DNA from: Euonymus europaeus
Taxonomy: Eukaryota; Streptophyta; Magnoliopsida; Celastrales; Celastraceae
DNA: 64,000 nucleotides
Assembly (NCBI GenBank): GCA_963580455.1
Contig: OY756967.1
Span: 9,322,501 to 9,386,500, forward strand
Reading direction: 5' to 3'
Part shown: in pieces, positions 32,955 through 43,350 of the stretch
Layout: each line of letters opens with the position of its first letter
Position numbering within the stretch: the stretch's first letter is position 1
Translations under genes and position numbers: made by a program
Notes under the pieces: generated by a model
What the model saw: only the letters and a program-made list of their open reading frames with translations
The model's database searches: none
What the model was told of the DNA's origin: nothing

Positions 32955-35900
32955 TTGGGTCATCAGGAGGCACAGGAGCATCCAAACTTCATTGGAGGTA
33001 CCTTCTTGATTTCTAATTGTTGGGCAAGAGTCTTGTTTGACTCGGGGGCTACCTCATCTTTCATTACTAGTTCGTTAGCACACGCACTAGAGGTGGAGAT
33101 TTTGCCAATAAGACGAATGTTCACGGTATCCTCGCCATTCGGATACTTTACCACATTGGAGGGGGTAGTGTTCGGTTGTGAGTGTCGGTTTGGAGAAATA
33201 TCTCTGAAAGCCGACTTGTATGTATTAGATTTCCAGGATTTTGATGTGATTCTTGGAGTTGATTGGTTGACGAAGCACCAAGGGTTGCTTGACTTCTGGG
33301 AGAGGAAGATTACTCTTAGAGTACTTGAGGGAGGAGTGATTCAGTTGAGGGGATCGAAGGGGATTCCATGCCCACATTTCATGGATAATCCTTCGTACCA
33401 AGATTGTAGAGTCGCAAGTTTGGTGACTTCGTCTCCTAAGGGAGATGTAGCTACTATGATCCGGGTAGTGGAAGAGTTTATAGATGTATTTCCGGAAGAG
33501 TTGCCGGGATTACCTTTGAAGAGGAAAATTGACTTTGCTATTGAGTTGCATCCGAATGTCAAGCCGATTTCGATTCCGCCGTATCAGATGGCTCCAGCAG
33601 AGTTGAAGGAGTTGAGTTCTCAATTAGAGGAATTGTTAGACTTGGGGTTCATTAGACCGAGTGTGTCCCCGTGGGGAGCACCGGTGTTGTTCGTCAAGAA
33701 GAAAGACGGAAGTTTGAGGATGTGTATTGATTATAGGCAGTTGAATAAGGTTACAGTGAGGAATAAGTATCCGTTGCCTTGGATCAATGATTTGTTTGAC
33801 CAATTGAGAGGTGCTAGACATTTCTCTAAGATTGACTTGAGGTCGGGTTATCATCAGTTGAGGATTAAGGATGAGGAATCCAGAAAACAGCGTTTAGAAC
33901 TCGTTATGGGCATTATGAGTTTCTGGTGATGCCGTTTGGGTTGACAAATGCCCCAGCGGTGTTCATGGACCTAATGCAAAGGGTTCTTAGACCGTTTCTG
34001 GATAACTTTGTGGTGGTGTTTATATATGATATATTGATCTATTCTCCTACGGAGGAGGAGCATGAGGAACACTTGAAAGTAGTGTTACAGACGTTGAGGG
34101 AGAATCAACTGTATGCTAAATTGAGTAAGTGTGAATTTTGGGCCACGGAAGTAAAGTTCCTAGGCCATGTGATCACTCAAGAAGGCATAGCGGTTGACTA
34201 CTCCAAAGTTGAGTCGGTTTTGAATTGGGAGAGACCAAAGAATGTGACAGAGATCCGGAGTTTTCTAGGATTGGCGGGTTACTACCGGAGATTTATTGAG
34301 GATTTTTCGAGAGTTGCTTCGCCGATGACGCAGCTCACGAAGAAGGGCACACAGTTTGTGTGGACAGACGAATGTGAGGCCGCATTTGAAGAGTTGAAGA
34401 AGAGGTTGACAACACCTCCAGTGTTAGTAGTTCCGGAGAGGAATGTTGGCTATCAGGTGTATTGTGATGCATCTGGAGTCGGGTTGGGTTGTGTGTTGAT
34501 GCAGCAGAGCCGAGTGATAGAGTATGGTTCGAGGTTGCTGAAGACACATGAGAGGAACTATCCAGTGCATGATCTGGAGTTGGCGGCAGTAGTATTTGCT
34601 CTTAAGCAATGAAGGTACTATCTCTACGGAGAGACGTTTGAGGTGTTCTCGGATCACAAAAGCCTTAAGTACCTATTCACCCAAAAGGAGTTGAACTTAC
34701 GGCAAAGGCGGTGGATGGAGTACTTAGAGGATTTTGATTTTAATTTGCAATACCATCCTGGTAAAGAAAATGTGGTTGCGGATGCATCGAGTAGGAAGCA
34801 GAGAGTTGCTAGCCTATTTATGCATGAGGGGAAAATTGTGGAGGCAATCAATGAGTTTGGATTGGAGTTGAGGAGTCAAGAGGAAAAGGTGCATTTGTGT
34901 TCTATGACTTCGAGACCTATGATGGTTCAGAAGGTTATAGATGCACAAAACGGAGATCATACATTTGATGTGATTGATGAGAGTCTTGGATGGGTTCGAG
35001 GGAATGATGGTGGAGTACGATATGCGGGAAGGTTAGTGGCTCTCGAAGATGATGAGTTGAGACAGGAGATTCTAAAGGAAGCACATCATTCTTGGTTTGC
35101 CATGCATCCAGGGGGTACGAAGATGTATAGAGATTTGAGGCAGAGTTTCTGGTGGAAGGGCATGAAAGCCGATGTTGCTAGATTTGTGACGAAGTGTCTT
35201 ACTTGTCAACAAGTGAAGGCAGAGCATCAGAGACCAGCTGGATTGTTGCAACCCTTACCGGTAGCACAATGGAAGTAGGAGAAGATCAAGATGGACTTTG
35301 TGACGGCGTTGCCAATGACTCAGAGACGGCATGACACGGTTTGGGTGATAGTGGACAGATTGACCAAGTCTGCACACTTCTTACCCATGAACAAGACAGA
35401 TTCGTTGGAGAGCTTGAGTACGATGTATGTCAAGGAGATTGTGAGACTTCATGGAATTCCATTATCTATTGTGTCGGACCGAGACCCGCAGTTCACAGGT
35501 AGATTCTGGAGTAGTTTACAGGAGGCATTGGGAACGAAGTTAGATTTCTCTATAGCTTATCATCCTCAGAGTGATGGGCAGAGTGAGAGAACCATACAGA
35601 TTTTGGAGGACATGCTACGGGCATGTGTAGTTGATTTTGGAGGAAGTTGGGATCGGTACTTACATTTGGCGGAGTTTGTGTATAACAACTCTTTCCAAAG
35701 TAGTATCGGGATGGCACCTTATGAGGCGCTCTACGGGAGGCCTTGTAGGTCGCCTTTGTGTTGGGCAGAGGTTGGTGGGAAAGTTGTGTCAGGACCGGAG
35801 ATCGTCAAAGAAGCACGAGAGAGAGTCGATGAGATACGGAAGCGGTTGATCACCGCACAGAGCCGACAAAAGTCTTATGCTGACCGGAGGAGGAGACCTT

Positions 35901-36355
35901 TGGAGTTCGCTGTAGGCGATAAGGTTTTCTTGAAGGTTAGTTCGAGACGGGGAATTCAGAGATATAGCAAGCATGGGAAGTTGGCACCGAGGTTTGTGGG
36001 GCCATTTGAGATTTTGGAAACAGTTGGACCGGTGGCGTACCGTTTGGCACTTCCACCGAAGTTTGAGAAGGTTCACAATGTATTCCATGTATCAATGCTT
36101 CGGAAATATGAGCCGGACCCGTCGCATGTGATAGATTGGACTACGTTGGAGGTTGAGAAAGATGGGAGCTACACTCTTCAACCGGTGAAGATTCTAGACC
36201 GACAGAACAAGGTCACGAGGTCGAGTGTGATTCCATTAGTAAAAGTAATGTCGATGTACCACTGAGTTGAAGAAGCAACTTGGGAGTTGGAGTCTCGAAT
36301 GAAGGAAAAATACCCGGAGTTGTTCAGTGATTCAAGTACGTGTGTAGTTAAATTT
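32955..36355 (+). pseudogene. pol: pol of Tekay-type copy A (PR-RT-RH-IN), broken and RT active site lost
   Basis: Encodes in order an aspartic protease (DSGATSSFI near 33040), reverse transcriptase, RNase H ([10 protein letters not shown] near 34460), an integrase zinc finger (HHSW near 35087, CLTCQQ near 35195), an integrase core ([18 protein letters not shown] with catalytic Asp intact; SDGQSERT), a GPF segment and a chromodomain-like tail. Lesions: a one-base deletion near 33875 that changes frame; TGA at 34610-34612 and TAG at 35276-35278, both where copy B has Trp; and TGA at 36263-36265 where copy B has Gly. The RT motif normally FIDD reads FIYD (Tyr codon 34025-34027), so a metal-binding Asp is lost. 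A two-base contraction also changes the natural stop region near 36337-36345. Confidence 0.92.
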
Positions 36356-36373
36356 CGGGACGAAATTTTTTTT

Positions 36374-36386
36374 AAGGGGGGGAGGA
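36374..36386 (+). other. Polypurine tract of Tekay-type copy A
   Basis: AAGGGGGGGAGGA immediately before the 3' LTR start TGTGAAACCCC at 36387. Confidence 0.9.
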
Positions 36387-37602
36387 TGTGAAACCCCGAC
36401 CCAAAAATTTTAGTTTTGAGTTGTAAAACGGATGATTCGAGAAGTACGGATCATGGAAAAATAGTTTTGGAGCTTGGTTCGGTAAATGGGGCATAACTTT
36501 TAGTATACATGTCCGTTTCTGGCCCGTAATATATCAAATCGAAGCTTGAACCGAGCCGGAAAATAAAATCAAAGAAACCTGAGTTTCTGAAAAACAGAGA
36601 CCGTCCTGACACCCAAAACAGCCGTCCGGACGGTTTGTGCAGGAACTGAGGCAGAGAAATTTTTAGAGGAAGTTTTGGTGCTGTGAACAGTAGACCGTCC
36701 GGACACCTTAACGAGGCGTCCGGACGGTCACTTGAGGCGTCCGGACGGTTATCGGGAAATCAGTTTTTAAGCTTAGTTTTAGGCATTTCTCGGCATTTCC
36801 AAGCTTGGGAGCCCGGCTAGAGAGAGAAAGTGTAAGAGAAGAAGAGAGAGAAGGAGATTTTGGCAAGAGATTGACTTGGAGATTGTGGATTGATGATCCT
36901 TGAAGCTAAGTAAGGAAGATTCAAGGTTGATTCAAGTGATTTGGTAAGTTTTTCATAGTTTTTGTAAATTCTAGGTTTTTCTAGATTTGCTAGATTCTTG
37001 AAGAGTTGAGTGCTATGCTTTAGATATATTGTTTATAGGTTGATTTTGGATGTTTATGTAGATTGGTTTGTGATTTGGAGTAGAGTTGAGCTTGGGTTGA
37101 GTTTGGAGGATTTTGGAGAAATTTCTAGAGAGAGAAGGTGAGTAATTTCGAAATTATGGATATAATTGATGTTTATATGAGTTGTCGGTTGTTTATTGAT
37201 GCTTGTGAGGGTTCGGTTATGCCACATTGTAGGTTTGGGCAAACCGGAACCCTAGGAACGGAATTTGGGAAATTGTGGTAATTTACTCGACACGAGGTAG
37301 GGGATTTCCAACCATACTTTCTATCGTTTGTTTTCGATATGTAAAGAGCTTTTCGATTTCTCATTGGTCGTCCCATTTGTGTTTCCGCCTTAATTGCTCC
37401 TAAGGGGAAACGAACCCTAATTGTGATTCTTGTTGATTCTTGATGTTGCATGACCCGAGTGTGTGTGTTCCATCTCCTATGGACACGATGTGATTTCCGT
37501 TCATGCATCATGGTAGTTATGTATATATATATATATGTAGGTTGTTCATATATATATCTATTCAGCATGTCATGACATAATGCATTACTGTTGCATGGGG
37601 GA
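36387..37602 (+). repeat. 3' LTR of Tekay-type copy A, first part
   Basis: Matches 29265 onward until the Reina-like insertion. It differs from the 5' LTR by substitutions and by one 52-bp deletion between two GCGTCCGGACGGT copies; the fused site is at 36716-36728. The remaining palindromes keep 21-bp spacing (36602/36623, 36696/36717, 36738). Confidence 0.92.
37598..37602. repeat. Left target-site duplication of the Reina-like element
   Basis: GGGGA before TGTCATGAGC; the same GGGGA follows the element at 42755-42759. The 5' LTR of copy A (near 30526) has a single copy at the equivalent point. Confidence 0.93.
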
Positions 37603-38095
37603 TGTCATGAGCAATTGTTAAGTGGTTGAATCCTTCTTTCGTGCAGGTGGAGTAATTCAGTGCTGGATACTATTTACCTTGGTGGACAAGTCTCTTAATT
37701 TAGTAGATATGGGCTGATGTTAGAAGCTCTCGGTTAGTGGCCTAGTAGTATAGCCCAGGTCTCTAAGTGTCATTAAATCAGTTAGTTATGATTAGTTAAA
37801 TCAGTTAGTTAATGCATGTTATTACGTAAAGAAATGTATTAGCGTCGAAAGTTCTAGAAGTGGTCGTACGAGTCTGCAGGGCATGCGTTTTGGCTGGGTC
37901 TTGGCACGTCCCAGGATATAGGATGGCCTTTGTAATTCTCAGTTTTTTATAAAATGAAGATATGAAAAGATTCGACTCTGTTTTCTCTCTCCCTTTAAGG
38001 TTTTAGCAAGAACAGGGGATTCCCTGACGGCTTGTGACAATCCATTTTCTGGTGAGTGATACCCAGTTGTAGGTTTGTATTAATTGTCCCTGACA
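37603..38095 (+). repeat. 5' LTR of the Reina-like element
   Basis: 493 bp, starting TGTCATGAGCAATTG and ending AATTGTCCCTGACA. It holds a TATAAAA box at 37948-37954, followed by a pyrimidine-rich stretch. Confidence 0.92.
37948..37954 (+). promoter_or_regulatory. TATA box in the Reina-like LTR
   Basis: TATAAAA; the same box is in the 3' LTR at 42607-42613. It lies about 170 bp upstream of the gag-pol start, a sensible place for an LTR promoter. Confidence 0.6.
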
Positions 38096-38098
38096 TTT

Positions 38099-38110
38099 TG
38101 GTATCGAACC
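38099..38110 (+). other. Primer-binding site of the Reina-like element
   Basis: TGGTATCGAACC, three bases after the LTR. The first seven bases match the initiator tRNA-Met complement; the rest is imperfect. Confidence 0.65.
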
Positions 38111-38122
38111 TGACGACGAACC

Positions 38123-41100
38123 ATGCCTCCGAAAACGGTGAACGAGAGAGTGGGTTTCCTGGAAGAGACGCTCACCGACATTCAACATCAACTGGAGGAG
38201 CAACGCTTGCTGGCAGACCAGCGTGCTGAAGACACTCAACGAGTTCTCACTACCATCTTGGATCGACTCGCGACTCTCCAACCTCTTGCACCTCCAGGAG
38301 AAGTTGCTCACATGGAGCCCCAAGTTGCAGGATATCGCCGAGTTCATGCAGAGGTTCCACAGGGTGTTGATGTTGACAATGGATACCGCGCACCACGAGG
38401 ACCAAAAATCGACTTCCCTAAATTTTTTGGCGAAGACCCCATCACTTGGATTAATCGGGCTAATCGGTACTTCGCTTATTATCATACTCTACCACATCAG
38501 AAGGTCCCAATTGCAGCTTGTCACCTGGAAGGCAGGGTAGCCAACTGGTTCCAAGAATGGGAGATATCGGGTGTGCCAGTTGATTGGGAGTCATTGTCTG
38601 TTGCTCTTCGCACTCGTTATGGACCCTCATTTCTTGTTTCTCCCATTGAGGATATTGCCCGGCTTCACCAGCAGACCACGGTGGCGGACTATACGGAACG
38701 ATTCGAAGATCTGGTTGTGAAGCTACGTGGCTTAAGTGAAGACCAAAAATTGGGCCTCTACCTATCCGGCCTGAAAGATGAACTCAGGTTGGCTGCCAAG
38801 GTTTTGCGACCCAATACTGTTGCGATGGCCCAATCTCTTGCTCGGATGAATGAAGAGTGCCAAGGAATCTCCAACCGATCGGGACGCCAAACGCAGTGGG
38901 TAACCAACCCCATTCTCCAAAATCCACAAAGTTCACCACCATCCACCCGCACTACCACTAGGCCCACTACCATGGCCTTACCATTGACATATCCAGGGTA
39001 TGAACCACCCAAGATGTCCACGGTAAACACTCCTACTACGGCTACTATTCCCTCTTCTTCATCCCCTGGACCTTCGGGTGTTACAAAAAAAATCCCTATC
39101 ACCTGGATTTCTAATCCCAGAAATGAGGAACGAAAACGTCTTGGCTTATGTTTTTATTGTGACGAGGTGTTTGTTAAAGGCCACAGGTGTAAGAATCCCC
39201 AAATTTATTTACTGAACTCCTTGGAAGATGATGAGGAGGTATGTGTTATGGAAATGGGTGGTGAGAATCTGGACCAGTTAGACAAAGGAAAGGCCCCAAT
39301 GCTTCCTCCTTCCTTCTCAGAGGATAACTTTCCAATGCTTTCTCTCCAAGCAATTACTGGTTTCAGCCCACACCAAACAATGACACTCCATGGCACCATC
39401 AATGGACACACTATGTTAGTCTTAGTTGATACAGGGTCCTCCCATAATTTTGTGGATCCGTATTTTGCCACTCAAGCTGCCATGGGGGATTGTTTACACA
39501 AATCTTTATCAGTGAAGTTAGCTAATGGAGCACGCTTACACAGTCTGGGCCTCTATGGGTATACTCCATTTACATTGCAAGGTAAAGTTTTCATTACTGA
39601 CTTTCATGTGATGCCTCTAGGGGGTTTTGATGCTGTCTTGGGAGTACAATGGCTAAAAGACCTTGGTGACATTATTTGGAATTTACGAGAACTCACCATG
39701 CGTTTTACCCATCGCGGAACCAGCTGCCTTTTAACTGGAATTCCACGGAGTCTTTCGGAAATGGTAACTCACGAAGGGGCTGAATATTATATTCACTCGA
39801 ATGCTAGCATGTCCACCATTTTTTATGCTATAGAAGGTGACATTGGTGCAGACCCGCAAGACAGTGTTGTGGCAGTGGAACAATTGTTACTAGAGTTTGA
39901 TGACATCTTTCACATGCCACTGGGATTGCCACCTCCAAGATCGCATGACCATGCAATAGTTCTCAAGGCTGCATCCACTCCTATCAACCAACGGCCATAT
40001 CGTTGCCCACATAGCCAAAAGCTTGAGATTGAAAAATTAGTTAAGGAACTTTTGGAATGTGGAATGATCAGGCCAAGTCAGAGTCCATATGCGTCACCAG
40101 TCATCTTAGTAAAAAAATCGGATGATACTTGGCGGATGTGTGTGGATTACCGTGCACTCAATCAAATCACTGTGAAGAATAAATTTCCAATTCCTGTCAT
40201 TGACGAATTATTGGATGAGCTTCATGGTGCGGTGATCTTTTCCAAGTTGGACCTTCGATCCGGTTACCATCAAATTAGGATGAAGACTGAAGATATTTCC
40301 AAAACGGCATTCCAGACTCATGAAGGATTATATGAGTATTTGGTCATGCCCTTCGGGTTGACAAATGCTCCCGCCACTTTTCAATCGTTGATGAATGAGG
40401 TCTTTAAACCTTACTTGCGGCATTTTGTTTTGGTCTTTTTCGACGACATCTTGGTTTATAGCAAGACCCTTGATGATCATTTGCAACACTTACGTCTTGT
40501 TCTTCAAGTTCTGCGAATGCATAAGCTCTATGCAAAACGAAGTAAATGTACATTTGGCAGCTCATCTATCCGATATTTGGGACACATAGTGGACAAGGAA
40601 GGAGTCAAAACTGATCCACAAAAAATTCGGGCAATGTTGGATTGGCCAACACCCACTACCATCAAAGCTTTGAAGGGATTTCTTGGATTGACTGGTTATT
40701 ATAGGCGTTTCATCAAAGGATATGGAGAGTTGGCGAGGCCTCTCACACGGTTATTGCAAAAAGGGAGTTTTTCTTGGAATGACAGTAGTGAGGCAGCCTT
40801 TAAAAAGCTCAAAATTGCTGTGTCTACACCACCAGTTCTAGCTTTGCCCAACTTTACAGAAAAATTCATTACTGAATGTGATGCATCGGGCGAGGGAGTT
40901 GGAGCAGTTCTCATGCAAAATCACCACCCCATAGCTTATTATAGTGCTGCGTTGAAGGGGCGATCCCTCCTCTTGTCTACCTACGAAAAGGAGTTGTTTG
41001 CATTGGTCTCCGCCATACAAAAGTGGAGACATTATTTGATGGGACACGAATTTGTGGTGAAGTCGGATCAGCATAGCCTCAAATATCTCTTGGAACAGTC

Positions 41101-42376
41101 TTTGGGAACAATATCTCAGCAAAAATGGGTTAGTAAACTCTTTGGATATGACTTTGTTGTTGAATATAAAAAGGGTCTAGACAATAAGGCGGCAGATGCA
41201 TTGTCACGTAGGGAGGAAGATTCGTCTGTGATTCCAGCTTATTGTAATTCTATTACAATGCCAATTTGTGGTGTTTTGAGTGAGATAGAAGCTACTTACC
41301 AAGATGACAAATGGATCCAAGCAATTTTAAACGTGGCAGAGATGGGAGGAGCACTACCCGACAACTTTTCTCTTCACCAAGGGATTCTTTATTACAAGGG
41401 GAGACTAGTTGTGGGCAATGATGAACAGCTGCGGAAAAAATTACTGCAGGAAATGCATGAAGTTCCTACGGCTGGCCACACTGGTTTTGCAAAAACATAC
41501 CAGCGAGCAAAAATTAATTTTTTTTGGAGGGGTCTACGGAAGGATGTTAAGGTTCTTATTAGGAGTTGTAATATTTGTCAAGTGACTAAATATCAAAATA
41601 CCCTTCCACAAGGGTTGCTTCAGCCACTGAAAATTCCAGAACTACCTTGGAGGGACATTAGCATGGATTTCATTGAAGGGCTACCAAATTCAAAAGGGAA
41701 ATCTATGATTTTGACAGTAGTAGACCGCCTGACAAAATACGCACATTTTGTGGCCCTTCAACACCCCTATACCGCAGCCAAGGTGGCTCAAGTGTTCATG
41801 GATTCCATATTTAAATTGCATGGATTGCCTACAAGCATCGTCACTGATCGGGATACAATCTTCACAAGTAAGTTTTGGAGAGAGATTTTTCAATTGCAGG
41901 GTACTAAGCTGAATTTTAGTAGTTCCTACCACCCTCAAAGCGATGGCCAATCTGAGGCAGTCAATAAGGCAGTAGAGCAATATTTGAGATGTTTTGCTTA
42001 TGTGCATCCAAAGGAATGGGTGAAGTGGTTGCCACTTGCTGAGTATTGTTATAATACCACACAGCATTCCAGTACTCGGATGAGTCCATTTGAAGCAGTG
42101 TATTGGCATCCCCCTTCTAAGCTTAGCACATATATTCCTGGCACTGCAGCATTGGAGGTGGTCGAGGAAGAGTTACGTACTAGAGAAGAGTTGCTACTTA
42201 CTTTACGGCATAATTTACAAAAGAGTCAAAACTCAATGAAAAATTTTGCGGATAAGCGGCGAGTGCACTGCGAATTCCAAGTGGTTGAATCCTTCTTTCG
42301 TGCAGGTGGAGTAATTCAGTGCTGGACACTATTTACCTTGGTGGACAAGTCTCTTAATTTAGTAGATATGGGCTGA
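38123..42376 (+). CDS. gag-pol: Gag-Pol polyprotein of the Reina-like element, open but with an altered C-terminus
   Basis: A single 1417-codon frame from the ATG just after the PBS. It would make capsid and the enzymes for reverse transcription and integration. Gag capsid spans about residues 95-240. The zinc motif is C343-C346-H354-C356. Protease has DTG at 436-438. RT has D710 and FFDD with D774/D775. RNase H has D920, E957, D982 and D1025. The integrase zinc finger is H1112, H1119, C1149, C1152. The integrase core is D1182, D1242, E1278, with 35 residues between the last two. All catalytic residues are present. From about residue 1387 the frame runs into LTR sequence, giving some 31 foreign residues and ending at 42376. 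The usual GPY/F segment and chromodomain are missing. The rest looks recently functional. Confidence 0.93.
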   Translation: MPPKTVNERVGFLEETLTDIQHQLEEQRLLADQRAEDTQRVLTTILDRLATLQPLAPPGEVAHMEPQVAGYRRVHAEVPQGVDVDNGYRAPRGPKIDFPKFFGEDPITWINRANRYFAYYHTLPHQKVPIAACHLEGRVANWFQEWEISGVPVDWESLSVALRTRYGPSFLVSPIEDIARLHQQTTVADYTERFEDLVVKLRGLSEDQKLGLYLSGLKDELRLAAKVLRPNTVAMAQSLARMNEECQGISNRSGRQTQWVTNPILQNPQSSPPSTRTTTRPTTMALPLTYPGYEPPKMSTVNTPTTATIPSSSSPGPSGVTKKIPITWISNPRNEERKRLGLCFYCDEVFVKGHRCKNPQIYLLNSLEDDEEVCVMEMGGENLDQLDKGKAPMLPPSFSEDNFPMLSLQAITGFSPHQTMTLHGTINGHTMLVLVDTGSSHNFVDPYFATQAAMGDCLHKSLSVKLANGARLHSLGLYGYTPFTLQGKVFITDFHVMPLGGFDAVLGVQWLKDLGDIIWNLRELTMRFTHRGTSCLLTGIPRSLSEMVTHEGAEYYIHSNASMSTIFYAIEGDIGADPQDSVVAVEQLLLEFDDIFHMPLGLPPPRSHDHAIVLKAASTPINQRPYRCPHSQKLEIEKLVKELLECGMIRPSQSPYASPVILVKKSDDTWRMCVDYRALNQITVKNKFPIPVIDELLDELHGAVIFSKLDLRSGYHQIRMKTEDISKTAFQTHEGLYEYLVMPFGLTNAPATFQSLMNEVFKPYLRHFVLVFFDDILVYSKTLDDHLQHLRLVLQVLRMHKLYAKRSKCTFGSSSIRYLGHIVDKEGVKTDPQKIRAMLDWPTPTTIKALKGFLGLTGYYRRFIKGYGELARPLTRLLQKGSFSWNDSSEAAFKKLKIAVSTPPVLALPNFTEKFITECDASGEGVGAVLMQNHHPIAYYSAALKGRSLLLSTYEKELFALVSAIQKWRHYLMGHEFVVKSDQHSLKYLLEQSLGTISQQKWVSKLFGYDFVVEYKKGLDNKAADALSRREEDSSVIPAYCNSITMPICGVLSEIEATYQDDKWIQAILNVAEMGGALPDNFSLHQGILYYKGRLVVGNDEQLRKKLLQEMHEVPTAGHTGFAKTYQRAKINFFWRGLRKDVKVLIRSCNICQVTKYQNTLPQGLLQPLKIPELPWRDISMDFIEGLPNSKGKSMILTVVDRLTKYAHFVALQHPYTAAKVAQVFMDSIFKLHGLPTSIVTDRDTIFTSKFWREIFQLQGTKLNFSSSYHPQSDGQSEAVNKAVEQYLRCFAYVHPKEWVKWLPLAEYCYNTTQHSSTRMSPFEAVYWHPPSKLSTYIPGTAALEVVEEELRTREELLLTLRHNLQKSQNSMKNFADKRRVHCEFQVVESFFRAGGVIQCWTLFTLVDKSLNLVDMG

Positions 42377-42754
42377 TGTTAGAAGCTCTCGGTTAGTGGC
42401 CTAGTAGTATAGCCCAGGTCTCTAAGTGTCATTAAATCAGTTAGTTATGATTACTTAAATCAGTTAGTTAATGCATGTTATTACGTAAAGAAATGTATTA
42501 GCGTCGAAAGTTCTAGAAGTGGTCGTACGAGTCTGCAGGGCATGCGTTTTGGCTGGGTCTTGGCACGTCCCAGGATATAGGATGGCCTTTGTAATTCTCA
42601 GTTTTTTATAAAATGAAGATATGAAAAGATTCGACTCTGTTTTCTCTCTCCCTTTAAGGTTTTAGCAAGAACAGGGGATTCCCTGACGGCTTGTGACAAT
42701 CCATTTTCTGGTGAGTGATACCCAGTTGAAGGTTTGTATTAATTGTCCCTGACA
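42279..42754 (+). repeat. 3' LTR of the Reina-like element, lacking its first 17 bp
   Basis: 476 bp matching 37620-38095 with about three substitutions (for example GGATAC versus GGACAC). The 5' terminus TGTCATGAGC is absent; AAGTGG at 42279 is joined to integrase coding sequence. The TATAAAA box is at 42607-42613. Confidence 0.92.
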
Positions 42755-42759
42755 GGGGA
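42755..42759. repeat. Right target-site duplication of the Reina-like element
   Basis: GGGGA, exact match to 37598-37602. Confidence 0.93.
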
Positions 42760-42826
42760 CCGGGTATGGACTCGGGAACCTTTAGGTTTCTTGAAAGCTA
42801 CTTGGAGGGATGACGAGGTGATGAGA
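42760..42826 (+). repeat. 3' LTR of Tekay-type copy A, second part, truncated
   Basis: Continues from CCGGGTATGGACTCGGG to GACGAGGTGATGAGA, then changes abruptly to satellite. The copy A 5' LTR continues for about 836 bp beyond the equivalent point (about 30598-31435). GAGA at 42823-42826 fits both partners. Confidence 0.9.
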
Positions 42827-43350
42827 ATAGGCTCCTCAGATTGTTTTCTTTCTAAAAGATGAACTTTTATTTCAAATTGGACGAAACCTTCAAAACATCC
42901 TTCATGGAGAGAGTTGAGCATTTTCGAACCCTCGAAGTTCATCATTGCACACTTTTTATTGTTATTTTATGTCTAATTTTAAGACAATAGGCTTCCCAGA
43001 TTGTTTTAGTGCCAAAAGATGAACTTTGATTCTAAATTGTTCAAAACATTTGAAAGATCCTCCACGGAAAGAGTTGAGCATTTCCGAACCCTCGAGGTTC
43101 ATAATTCCACACTTATTATTGTCATTTTATGTCTAATTTTACGAGAATAGGCTCCTTAAGTGTTTCGTTTCAAAAGACGAACTTTCATTCCAAATTAGAG
43201 AAAACATTTAAAGGATCCTCCATGGAGAGAGTCGAGCATTTCCGAACCCTCAAAGTTAATCTTTGCACACGTTTTATTATTTTTTTTATGTCTAATTTTA
43301 AGAGAATAGGCTCCTTAGATTTTTTCATTGCCAAAAGATTAACTTTCAAT

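Larger units (their letters stand above)
37603..42754 (+). mobile_element. Reina-like Ty3/gypsy retrotransposon nested in the copy A 3' LTR
   Basis: 5152-bp element with short LTRs (493 and 476 bp), a 5-bp target duplication, termini TGTCATGAGC and CCCTGACA, a PBS and one long gag-pol frame. Small size, short LTRs and a Gag zinc motif of the C-x2-C-x7-H-x-C type suggest the Reina lineage of chromoviruses; the lineage is an inference, and Ty3/gypsy is secure. A deletion has removed the end of the integrase, the 3' untranslated region with the PPT, and the first 17 bp of the 3' LTR. The LTRs differ at only about three positions over 476 bp, so this is the youngest datable insertion in the window. 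Confidence 0.9.
29265..42826 (+). mobile_element. Tekay-type Ty3/gypsy retrotransposon, copy A (degenerate, 3'-truncated, nested host)
   Basis: Plus-strand element inserted in satellite. Order: 5' LTR 29265-31435, PBS 31439-31450, broken gag, broken pol (protease, RT, RNase H, integrase, chromodomain-like end), PPT 36374-36386, and a 3' LTR from 36387. The 3' LTR is interrupted at 37602 by a Reina-like element and resumes at 42760. It stops at about 42826, roughly 836 bp short of its end, and satellite follows directly. Long LTRs, two zinc knuckles in gag, the RT sequence and the chromodomain-like tail fit the Tekay (Del) lineage of plant chromoviruses. No right target duplication remains. 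At least nine coding lesions make the copy non-functional. Confidence 0.93.

Noticed and set aside
38003..38485. 160-codon minus-strand ORF opposite the Reina-like gag, and similar frames at 41690-42109 and 40838-41122
   Set aside because: Shadows of the real gag-pol frame on the other strand.
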